The position numbers and the translations under genes are program-made. A DNA stretch of 7,085 nucleotides from Candidatus Omnitrophota bacterium (GTDB taxonomy: Bacteria > Omnitrophota > Gorgyraeia > Pluralincolimonadales > Pluralincolimonadaceae). A model generated the notes under the pieces. That model was not told where the DNA came from. It did no database searches and saw only the letters and a program-made list of their open reading frames with translations. Below are positions 1 to 5,985 of this stretch, piece after piece; position 1 is the first letter of the stretch; each line of letters begins with the position of its first letter. The stretch lies in assembly GCA_020061685.1 (NCBI GenBank), contig JAGUXU010000158.1, positions 1 to 7,085 of the forward strand. Reading direction: 5' to 3'.

Positions 1-90
1 TTAAAGTCGGTATCCGAGTCGGCGAAGCGGTTCGCCGTACCGGACGCGGCATCACGCTTGGCTGACCTGGTCACAGGATATAAAAAATGA
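1..90 (+). CDS. murG: MurG C-terminus (partial, 5' end outside window)
   Basis: An open frame enters from the left edge and ends at TGA 88-90, giving 29 residues. The stretch PDAASRLADLV near its end matches the usual C-terminal helix of MurG, the membrane-associated glycosyltransferase that adds GlcNAc to lipid I to form lipid II. Its position directly before murC with a 4-nt ATGA overlap is the standard dcw order and supports the call more than the short peptide does. No catalytic residue is inside the window, so the identity is inferred from the tail pattern and context. Any other gene ending in a similar helix could not be excluded from the sequence alone. Confidence 0.75.
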   Translation, partial: LKSVSESAKRFAVPDAASRLADLVTGYKK

Positions 91-1487
91 AATTAAAGGG
101 CAGGGAACATATTCACTTTATCGGCATAGGCGGCATAGGCATGAGCGCGATAGCGCTCGTCCTGCTTAAGATGGGCCATAAGGTAAGCGGCTCGGACGCG
201 AAGGCCTCGAAGATAACGCAGAAGATAGAGGCCGCCGGCGGAAAATTCTATCCGGGCCACGACGCTAAGAACATAAAGGGCGCGGATATCGTCGTCTTCT
301 CGTCGTCCATAACCCCGGAGAACCCGGAATTAAAAGCCGCGCGCGACAGAAAGATAACTACGCTCCACAGGGCGGATATGCTCGCCCTTATAATGAACGG
401 CAGGAAGGGTGTGGCCGTGACCGGCGCGCACGGCAAGACCACGACCTCTTCGCTCATCGCCCATATCTTATTCAGGGCAGGGCTCGACCCGACGGCGATA
501 CTCGGCGGCGAAGTGAAGTCCCTGGAAGGCAACGCCAGGACCGGGAAAGGGGAATACTTTGTGGTAGAGGCGGACGAGAGCGACGGCTCGTTCGTCCACC
601 TCAAGCCGTTCTACGGTGTGGTCACGAACATAGACGCCGAACACCTTGACTATTACAGGAATATGGGCGAGATAATCTCGTGGTACCTTAAGTTCATCGG
701 GAATATAAAACCGGGCGGCAAACTTTTCGCCTGCGGCGATTGCGAGAACTTAAAACGGGCCCTCCGGGGTTATCCTCACGAGGTAGTGACATTCGGCCTC
801 TCTAAGGAGCATCATATTTATCCCGAGAAGGTAAAGATGGGCGATTCACATTCGGAGTTCGAGGTGGTCTACCGCGGCAAGAGGCTAGGGCGCGCCGCGA
901 TAAACATTCCGGGCATACACAATGTCTCCAACGCGATGGGGGCGTTCGCCGTGGCGCTGGAACTCGGCCTCGATTTCGGGACGATAAGGAAAGCGGTAGA
1001 GGATTTCACGGGCGCGGCAAGGAGGTTCCAGGTAAAATATTCGGCAAACGGCGTCAAGGTCATAGATGACTACGCCCACCATCCGGCCGAGATAAAGGCG
1101 ACGATACTAGCCGCGAAGAACTGGAAGCCGAAACGCCTTATCGTCGCGTTCCAGCCGCACCGGTTCTCCCGCACCAAATATTTGAAGGAGAGGTTCGGAA
1201 GATGTTTTGATATGGCCGATAAAGTCATACTTACGGATATCTACGCCGCCTCCGAAGAGGAGATGGAGAACGTCTCCGGCAGGAGCATCTACGAGGAGAT
1301 AAAAGACCACGGCCACAAGGGCGTCGTCTATATACCGAAGGAAGGATTAAAGGAGTATCTGCTGAAGGATATCAGGCCCGGCGATATGGTCCTGATGATG
1401 GGCGCAGGCGATATCACCTCTATCGCGGAGGAATTGGCGCAGGGGCTCTCAAGGAAGAAATGGCGAAGATCAAAAAAGAAGACTTAA
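87..1487 (+). CDS. murC: UDP-N-acetylmuramate--L-alanine ligase (MurC)
   Basis: A 466-aa cytoplasmic Mur ligase that uses ATP to join the first amino acid, normally L-Ala, to UDP-MurNAc. The N-terminal UDP-binding domain has GIGGIGMSAIA (13-23). The central ATPase domain has the P-loop TGAHGKTTT (112-120), EADESDGSF (161-169), NIDAEHLDYY (181-190) and the HN..NA motif at 278-283. The C-terminal domain has RRFQ (312-315), DDYAHHPAEI (327-336), QPHRFSRT (356-363) and MGAGD (438-442). DDYAHHP and the Gly-rich N-terminus separate MurC from MurD, MurE and MurF. Length is typical for the family. The ATG overlaps the murG stop (ATGA), with a Shine-Dalgarno AGGAT at 75-79, 7 nt upstream. The last ten residues (KKWRRSKKKT) are strongly basic and lie over the 28-nt overlap with murB. 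All catalytic motifs are intact. Confidence 0.98.
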   Translation: MKLKGREHIHFIGIGGIGMSAIALVLLKMGHKVSGSDAKASKITQKIEAAGGKFYPGHDAKNIKGADIVVFSSSITPENPELKAARDRKITTLHRADMLALIMNGRKGVAVTGAHGKTTTSSLIAHILFRAGLDPTAILGGEVKSLEGNARTGKGEYFVVEADESDGSFVHLKPFYGVVTNIDAEHLDYYRNMGEIISWYLKFIGNIKPGGKLFACGDCENLKRALRGYPHEVVTFGLSKEHHIYPEKVKMGDSHSEFEVVYRGKRLGRAAINIPGIHNVSNAMGAFAVALELGLDFGTIRKAVEDFTGAARRFQVKYSANGVKVIDDYAHHPAEIKATILAAKNWKPKRLIVAFQPHRFSRTKYLKERFGRCFDMADKVILTDIYAASEEEMENVSGRSIYEEIKDHGHKGVVYIPKEGLKEYLLKDIRPGDMVLMMGAGDITSIAEELAQGLSRKKWRRSKKKT

Positions 1488-2362
1488 GTTTCGTAAAGGG
1501 CGCGGTCAGATTGGACGAGCCGATGTCCCCCCATACGGCCTTTAAGATAGGCGGGCCGGCCGAGGCGTGGGTGTCTCCGTCAGACGAAGACGATCTTTTG
1601 AACGTCCTTCGCTACGCCGGAGAAAATAATATCGATACTTTTATCATAGGCGGTGGCAGCAAATTGCTGGTCGGCGATAAAGGCATCCGCGGGATAGTCC
1701 TGTCCTTAGAGGCGCCGGCCTTCGGCGCTTTGGTTTTTGAAGACCAGGCACTCACCGCCGGCTGCGGTATAAAGACGCGTGAATTGATGAAAAAGGCCGC
1801 GGAAAAGGACCTCGGCGGCCTTGAATTTTTAGCCGGCATCCCGGGCACCCTCGGCGGCGCCCTGATAATGAATGCGGGCTGGCCGACAAAGGCGATAGGG
1901 GATCTCGTAGAAGAGGTGACCGCGGTCAAGGACCTCAAGAAGATAAAATTAGGCAAAAGCGATCTGAAGTTCTCATACCGCGACTCGAACCTAAAAGGGA
2001 TAGTCCTTCTCTCGGCAAGACTGAGGCTGGAGAAAAAAGCCAAAGATGAGGCGGAGGCCGAGATCAATAAGAATTTCGAAAAAAAGAGAAAGACCCAGGA
2101 CCTGGGTTTCCCCAGCGCAGGCAGCGTATTCCTTAATCCTTCCGGTACCTCGCCTGCATGGGAACTCATAGAGAAGTCGGGCTTTAAGGGAAAGGCCAGG
2201 GGCAATGCCGTTGTCTCCGTAAAGCACGCGAATTTCATAGTAAACCGCGGTAACGCGAAGGCGGCGGACGTGAAGCGCCTTATGGATGAAATTCAAAAAA
2301 AAGTTTTTAAAGATAGTGAAATTATGTTAAAATTAGAAGTTAAACTTATCGGAGAATTTTGA
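1460..2362 (+). CDS. murB: UDP-N-acetylenolpyruvoylglucosamine reductase (MurB)
   Basis: A 300-aa FAD- and NADPH-dependent reductase that converts UDP-GlcNAc-enolpyruvate to UDP-MurNAc, the substrate of MurC. Visible motifs are HTAFKIGGPAEAWV (25-38), the FAD-binding IIGGGSKLLVGDKGIRGIVL (62-81), GLEFLAGIPGTLGGALIMNAG (120-140, a Gly-rich FAD contact), FSYRDS (171-176) with the substrate-site Arg174, and PSAGSVFLNP (218-227). Ser222 in the last motif is the expected proton donor. LEV at 292-294 includes the probable catalytic Glu293. The roughly 300-aa length fits the shorter type II MurB seen in Firmicutes better than the 340-aa E. coli type. The start ATG lies inside murC, with AAGGA at 1451-1455 upstream, giving a 28-nt overlap. 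The last 70 bases are unusually AT-rich and probably hold a promoter for ddl. Confidence 0.97.
   Translation: MAKIKKEDLSFVKGAVRLDEPMSPHTAFKIGGPAEAWVSPSDEDDLLNVLRYAGENNIDTFIIGGGSKLLVGDKGIRGIVLSLEAPAFGALVFEDQALTAGCGIKTRELMKKAAEKDLGGLEFLAGIPGTLGGALIMNAGWPTKAIGDLVEEVTAVKDLKKIKLGKSDLKFSYRDSNLKGIVLLSARLRLEKKAKDEAEAEINKNFEKKRKTQDLGFPSAGSVFLNPSGTSPAWELIEKSGFKGKARGNAVVSVKHANFIVNRGNAKAADVKRLMDEIQKKVFKDSEIMLKLEVKLIGEF
2306..2333 (+). promoter_or_regulatory. Candidate internal promoter for ddl-ftsQ-ftsA inside the murB 3' end
   Basis: TTTAAA at 2306-2311 matches the -35 consensus at 4 of 6 positions. TAAAAT at 2328-2333 matches the -10 consensus at 5 of 6 and is preceded by an extended -10 TG at 2325-2326. 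The spacer is 16 nt. Initiation would fall near 2340, leaving a leader of about 20 nt that contains the ddl ribosome site. The elements sit in an island (2291-2360) with 13 G or C in 70 bases, within a region otherwise about 55% GC. This is a prediction: AT-rich DNA yields such matches by chance, and the host sigma factor preference is unknown. Confidence 0.35.
2351..2356 (+). promoter_or_regulatory. Ribosome binding site that decides the ddl start
   Basis: GGAGAA lies 5 nt before ATG 2362. An in-frame TTG at 2359 would begin only 2 nt after the site, too close for normal initiation. ATG 2362, which overlaps the murB stop in TGATG, is therefore the better start. Confidence 0.7.
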
Positions 2363-3279
2363 TGAAGAAAGATTACGGTCGGATAGGCGTCCTGATGGGC
2401 GGGCCTTCCGCGGAAAGAGAAGTTTCCCTCCGCTCGGGGAAGGCGATACTGGAGGCCCTGTTAGAGAGGGGTTACGACGCCAGACCCGTCGAGTTGGGCA
2501 TGCCCACGAAAGAAGAATTAAAGTCGTTGGGCATCGACACCGCTTTCATCGCTTTACACGGGACTTTCGGCGAAGACGGCCAGATACAGTCAATGCTCGA
2601 GGAGGTAAATATCCCCTATACGGGCTCTAAGGTCAGGGCAAGCCGGTTGGGAATGGATAAGGTCGCCTCGCGGAAACTCTTTGAAGAGAACAAGCTTTTT
2701 GTGCCCCGCTATGAAGTCCTGACCAACGGCACGAGGCCCGCTTTGGGATTCGGCAAACAGATCGTCGTCAAGCCGTCGGCTCAGGGTTCGTCGGTCGGCG
2801 TCACGATAGTGGAGAAGCAGGAAGATATGGAAGAGGCGATAGATAAGGCGTTCGGTTTCGGCGAGGCGGTCATATTGGAGGAATTTATCGAGGGGAAAGA
2901 ACTTACGGTAGGCATCCTGGACGATAAGCCCCTGCCTGTCATACAGCTTGTCCCCAAGCGCAAATTTTATGATGAGGTGGCAAAGTATACTTCCGGCATG
3001 ACGGAATATTTAGTGCCCGCCCCGATATCGAAACTGGAATCGGATATGGCGCAGGACGCGGCCGTAAGGGCGCATAAGTGCCTCGGTTGCGCGTCTTTTT
3101 CGAGAGTGGATATGATATTAAGCAGGGATGAGAGGGCCGTCGTGTTGGAGGTAAATACCATACCCGGCATGACGCAGCTTAGCCTTCTCCCGAAAGCCGC
3201 GTCGGCGGCCGGGATAAGTTTCGCGGAATTATGTGAAAGGATGCTTAAGTCAGCGGATAGAGATGGCAAGAAGACGTAG
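2362..3279 (+). CDS. ddl: D-alanine--D-alanine ligase (Ddl)
   Basis: A 305-aa ATP-grasp enzyme that joins two D-Ala molecules into the dipeptide later added by MurF to the peptidoglycan stem. Motifs in order: GGPSAEREVSLRSG (13-26) at the first D-Ala site; LHGTFGEDGQIQ (65-76); VVKPSAQGSSVGV (135-147), the ATP-binding Lys and Gly/Ser loop; ILEEFIEGKELTVGIL (171-186); FYDEVAKYTSGMTEYLVPA (202-220), the omega-loop region; and SRVDMI (247-252) plus VLEVNTIPGMTQLS (261-274) carrying Arg248 and the Mg ligands Asp250, Glu263 and Asn265. Length is close to E. coli DdlB (306 aa). Tyr209 in the AKYTS context suggests ordinary D-Ala-D-Ala rather than D-Ala-D-Lac specificity; that is inference. GRVD is changed to SRVD, a mild variation. 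Position before ftsQ is the usual dcw order. Confidence 0.96.
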   Translation: MKKDYGRIGVLMGGPSAEREVSLRSGKAILEALLERGYDARPVELGMPTKEELKSLGIDTAFIALHGTFGEDGQIQSMLEEVNIPYTGSKVRASRLGMDKVASRKLFEENKLFVPRYEVLTNGTRPALGFGKQIVVKPSAQGSSVGVTIVEKQEDMEEAIDKAFGFGEAVILEEFIEGKELTVGILDDKPLPVIQLVPKRKFYDEVAKYTSGMTEYLVPAPISKLESDMAQDAAVRAHKCLGCASFSRVDMILSRDERAVVLEVNTIPGMTQLSLLPKAASAAGISFAELCERMLKSADRDGKKT

Positions 3280-4060
3280 GGCTGCGCAATTTGAGTTCGT
3301 AAAGGGAGGCGGCGAGTTCTTAAAGAAGAACAAACTCGCGGTCTTCGGCGTGTTATTATTCCTGGCCGCCGTAATAGCCGGGATTGTCTGGCTGAACGGC
3401 CTCCTGCAGACCTCGCCGTATTTCGATTGCAGCGCCGTAGAGATAATAAAAGTGGGCGAAGACGGAAGGTTTGAGGCCAAGAAGGAGTTCTTCCAGTTGA
3501 CGCCGGGCGTGAACATATTCAGCGCCGACCATGTCATGCTCTCGAACAGGATAAAACGGTCGCATCCCGAATTTCAGGACGTCGAGATAATCAAGTACCT
3601 GCCGAACAGGATCATCGCCAAGATAAGGGATAGGCGGCCGGTGGCGAAGATAAAAGTGGGCAGGATATATCAGGTGGATTTCGAGGGGATGGTGCTCTCG
3701 GATAAGGACACGGATTCATTGCCGCTCGTCATAGGCATGGAATCGCAGTTATTCAACCCGACGGTCGGAAAGCCGGTCAAGTCCCGGAGGCTTGCGAGGG
3801 CGCTTAACATACTGGCGCTCATCTCGGAAAGGGCAGAGTTCAAGGACTCGGTCATTTCCGTGGTCGACCTCTCTTATCCGGAGAAGGCCAATTTCAAGAT
3901 GGACGGCATCACCGTCGTCCTGGGAGATAACGAATACGAAAGGAAACTGGACCTCTTAGCCAGGATTCTTAAGGACCCGAAGATAGACAGGTCGCGCCTT
4001 GAGTCCGTAGACCTCAGGTTCACGGATGTAGTCATGAAGACAAAGCCGGAAAAGAAATAA
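3263..4060 (+). CDS. ftsQ: Cell division protein FtsQ/DivIB
   Basis: A 265-aa bitopic membrane protein of the divisome, which in studied bacteria bridges early components to the FtsB-FtsL complex. It has a basic cytoplasmic N-terminus (MARRRR), a single hydrophobic helix at about 25-45, a POTRA-like domain at about 52-124 that includes YLPNRIIAKIRDRRPVAKI (112-130), then a beta domain with YQVDFEGMVL (136-145) and LPLVIG (153-158). The C-terminal VDLRFTDVVMK (249-259) is the characteristic FtsQ end. The ATG overlaps ddl by 17 nt and has only a weak GGA at 3255-3257 before it. An in-frame GTG at 3233 would add ten residues and has an equally weak site (3225-3227), so the start is not certain. 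Identity rests on the domain pattern and on the location between ddl and ftsA. Confidence 0.9.
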   Translation: MARRRRAAQFEFVKGGGEFLKKNKLAVFGVLLFLAAVIAGIVWLNGLLQTSPYFDCSAVEIIKVGEDGRFEAKKEFFQLTPGVNIFSADHVMLSNRIKRSHPEFQDVEIIKYLPNRIIAKIRDRRPVAKIKVGRIYQVDFEGMVLSDKDTDSLPLVIGMESQLFNPTVGKPVKSRRLARALNILALISERAEFKDSVISVVDLSYPEKANFKMDGITVVLGDNEYERKLDLLARILKDPKIDRSRLESVDLRFTDVVMKTKPEKK

Positions 4061-4063
4061 ATA

Positions 4064-5308
4064 ATGAAGAAGAGAAAGAACATAACGAGCCTGAACATAA
4101 GCGGGAACCTCACCACCTGCGCCATCTGCTCTATAGATGATAAGGGGAACATCGTCATCCAGGGGACCGCGTCGGTCCCTTCAAGAGGCATAGAAGGCGG
4201 CGCCATATCGGACCTAAGCGAAGTGGCGATGGCGGTCTCGCGCGCGATAGAGAAATCGGAATCCATGGCGCGCGCAAAGGCTTTTTCCCTGATAACGAGT
4301 TGCGACGGAAGCAATATACGCAGTTATAATACGAAGGGGAACATAACCATCGCGGAGAAGGAGAACGAGATAAGCCGCCGCGATATAGAACGCGTGACCG
4401 AAGCCGCCAAGACGATAGCGCTTCCATTTGACAGGGAGATAATCCATTCGATAATACGCGATTTTATCCTTGACGGGCAGGACGGCGTCAAGGACCCCAG
4501 CGGGATGTTCGGCACAAGGCTTGAGGTGGACATGGAGATCGTCACCGGCCTTATCACTCATTTACATAATTTAAGGAGAGCCATAAATACGGCCGGATTT
4601 GAGATACAGGATATCGTCTTATCCGGGATAGCGGCGGCGCAGACAGTCCTTGAAGAACTAGAGAAGGACTTAGGGGTAATATTTATCTATGTATCCTATT
4701 CGTCCACGCATATCATCGTCTATAACGCGGGACATATAAAATCCATCGAGGTCCTGCCGATAGGAAGCGGCGACCTTACGGAACTTATCTCGGATAAATT
4801 CAAGATGCCTCGCGAATACGCGGAAGAGGTGCTTAAGAGAGAGGCCACCCTGGACAGGTCCTCTATCAGCGAGGAGGACAAGATAATATCAAAGGTCGGC
4901 TCCGCGCACCGCTCTATACCCAGGACGGAGATATACGATACGATAGAGCCCAAGGCGAAGGAGTTGACGCAGAAGATAACCGATACGCTTAAACGCATGG
5001 CGTTTGCCAAGGAAGCCGCGGCGGGCTGTGTGGTGGCCGGCGAACTTGCCGATATGGGCGGGTTCCTTGAGATGCTGGAATTATCCCTGAATATGCCGGT
5101 CAAGTTGGGGCTCGTAAAGGACGTCTTCAACGCTTCCGGGGAGATGATGAGGATCACCGTTCCCGGCCAGATCGTATGCCTCGGCCTCATTAAATATTGG
5201 GCCCAGGAAGGCGCCAGGAGGAAGGTCCGTAAGAAGGCCTGGTGGGAGAACACCCCAATAGGCAGGTTGGTCGCCAAGGCACGGGACATATTCAGCGACT
5301 ATTTTTAA
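4064..5308 (+). CDS. ftsA: FtsA-like divisome protein with degenerate ATP-binding motifs
   Basis: A 414-aa actin-fold protein of the FtsA family, which normally binds ATP, polymerises and tethers FtsZ to the membrane. Family marks are clear: SVPSRGIEGGAISDL (37-51), the 1C-domain segment around DGVKDPSGMFGTRLEV (140-155), VLPIGSGDLTELIS (230-243) and IVCLGLIKYW (370-379). A basic linker (384-391) leads to a C-terminal amphipathic helix (about 397-414) that fits the membrane-targeting sequence. The nucleotide motifs are not conserved. The phosphate-1 loop, usually D/E-I-G-T, reads NISG (11-14). Phosphate-2, usually DIGGGT.D, reads YVSYSSTH (209-216). The adenosine motif, usually TGG, reads AGE (325-327). 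The frame is uninterrupted and codon use matches its neighbours, so this looks like a functional divergent protein, not a pseudogene. It starts 3 nt after ftsQ without a good Shine-Dalgarno, suggesting coupled translation. No ftsZ follows. Confidence 0.88.
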   Translation: MKKRKNITSLNISGNLTTCAICSIDDKGNIVIQGTASVPSRGIEGGAISDLSEVAMAVSRAIEKSESMARAKAFSLITSCDGSNIRSYNTKGNITIAEKENEISRRDIERVTEAAKTIALPFDREIIHSIIRDFILDGQDGVKDPSGMFGTRLEVDMEIVTGLITHLHNLRRAINTAGFEIQDIVLSGIAAAQTVLEELEKDLGVIFIYVSYSSTHIIVYNAGHIKSIEVLPIGSGDLTELISDKFKMPREYAEEVLKREATLDRSSISEEDKIISKVGSAHRSIPRTEIYDTIEPKAKELTQKITDTLKRMAFAKEAAAGCVVAGELADMGGFLEMLELSLNMPVKLGLVKDVFNASGEMMRITVPGQIVCLGLIKYWAQEGARRKVRKKAWWENTPIGRLVAKARDIFSDYF

Positions 5309-5985
5309 TGATCCCAGAGAACTTGATTATTGTCCGCAGCAGGATCAAGGAAGCGGCAGAACGCGCGGGCAGGCGGGCCGACGGTATAATATTAGTCTGC
5401 GTCACTAAGACGGTAGGCGTGCCGCAGATAGAAGAGGCTCTCGCCGCGGGCGCGGCCGATATAGGGGAAAGCCGCGTTCAGGACGCGGAAGTGAAATTCA
5501 AGGCGATAGGCAGAAGGGCAAGGTGGCACCTTATAGGCCATCTCCAGACGAATAAAGTAAAAGAAGCGGTGCGGATATTCGATCTTATACATTCCGTGGA
5601 TTCGCTGAAGTTGGCCGAGGAGATATCCAAGCGCGCGGGCGCTGACGGTAAGACACAGGAGATATTGATAGAGGTAAAGACCTCGCAAGAGGCGGCGAAA
5701 TACGGCGCCGCGCCCGGGGAAGTCATCGCCCTGATAGAGAAAGCGGCGGCATTGCCTCATATAAAGATCATGGGGCTGATGACGATGGCGCCGATCGTCC
5801 CGGAAGCCGGTCAGGCAAGGCCGTATTTTAAGGGATTAAAGGAGATCTCGGAGACGATAGCCGCCAGGAAGATAAAGAATGTGGATATGCGGTATCTCTC
5901 GATGGGGATGACGCAGGACTTTGAGGTAGCCGTCGAGGAAGGCGCCAATATGGTGAGGATAGGCCATGCGATATTTGAGGGGTAA
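5308..5985 (+). CDS. yggS: YggS/YlmE-family PLP-binding homeostasis protein
   Basis: A 225-aa single-domain protein of the fold-type III PLP family (PLPBP), a cytosolic regulator of free pyridoxal phosphate without known enzyme activity. The PLP-binding lysine is Lys34 in LVCVTKT (29-35). Other motifs are GESRVQDA (53-60), WHLIGHLQTNKVK (73-85), HSVDS (95-99), GLMTMAP (156-162), LSMGMTQDFEVAVEEGANM (197-215) and VRIGHAIF (216-223), the last two forming the phosphate-binding end. The motifs read GES for the usual GEN and GANMVRIG for G-S/T-T-x-VRIG, both mild. The ATG shares its A with the ftsA stop (TAATG) and no Shine-Dalgarno is visible, which points to re-initiation after ftsA. An in-frame upstream start at 5242 lies inside ftsA and adds residues unlike the family, so it was rejected. 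In Gram-positive bacteria the homologue ylmE lies downstream of ftsZ. Confidence 0.95.
   Translation: MIPENLIIVRSRIKEAAERAGRRADGIILVCVTKTVGVPQIEEALAAGAADIGESRVQDAEVKFKAIGRRARWHLIGHLQTNKVKEAVRIFDLIHSVDSLKLAEEISKRAGADGKTQEILIEVKTSQEAAKYGAAPGEVIALIEKAAALPHIKIMGLMTMAPIVPEAGQARPYFKGLKEISETIAARKIKNVDMRYLSMGMTQDFEVAVEEGANMVRIGHAIFEG

Noticed and set aside
122..140. Tandem 9-bp direct repeat (GGCATAGGC twice).
   Set aside because: It encodes the Gly-Ile-Gly-Gly-Ile-Gly loop of MurC, so the protein motif explains it.
1612..2238. A 208-codon open frame on the minus strand opposite murB.
   Set aside because: It is antisense to a clearly functional murB, shows no recognisable domain, and is rich in Ser, Pro and Arg as expected for a shadow of codon bias.
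4161..4181. An inverted repeat (GGGACC / GGTCCC with a 5-nt loop) inside the early ftsA coding region, resembling a terminator hairpin.
   Set aside because: No T-tract follows, the stem is short, and the bases encode the conserved SVPSRG approach of FtsA. Short stems of this kind are expected by chance in GC-rich coding DNA.
4720..5289. A 189-codon open frame on the minus strand opposite ftsA, considered as a possible reason for the altered FtsA motifs.
   Set aside because: It has no recognisable motif or ribosome site, and the altered phosphate-1 loop of FtsA lies outside it, so dual coding does not explain the changes.
5242..5307. A 22-codon N-terminal extension of yggS within ftsA.
   Set aside because: The extension does not resemble the family N-terminus and would overlap the ftsA membrane anchor. 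ATG 5308 gives the normal YggS length.
4064..5308. The possibility that ftsA is a pseudogene or a PilM/MreB-type protein instead.
   Set aside because: The frame is intact over 414 codons with conserved FtsA-specific segments and membrane anchor. PilM and MreB lack this 1C-domain pattern and C-terminal helix.
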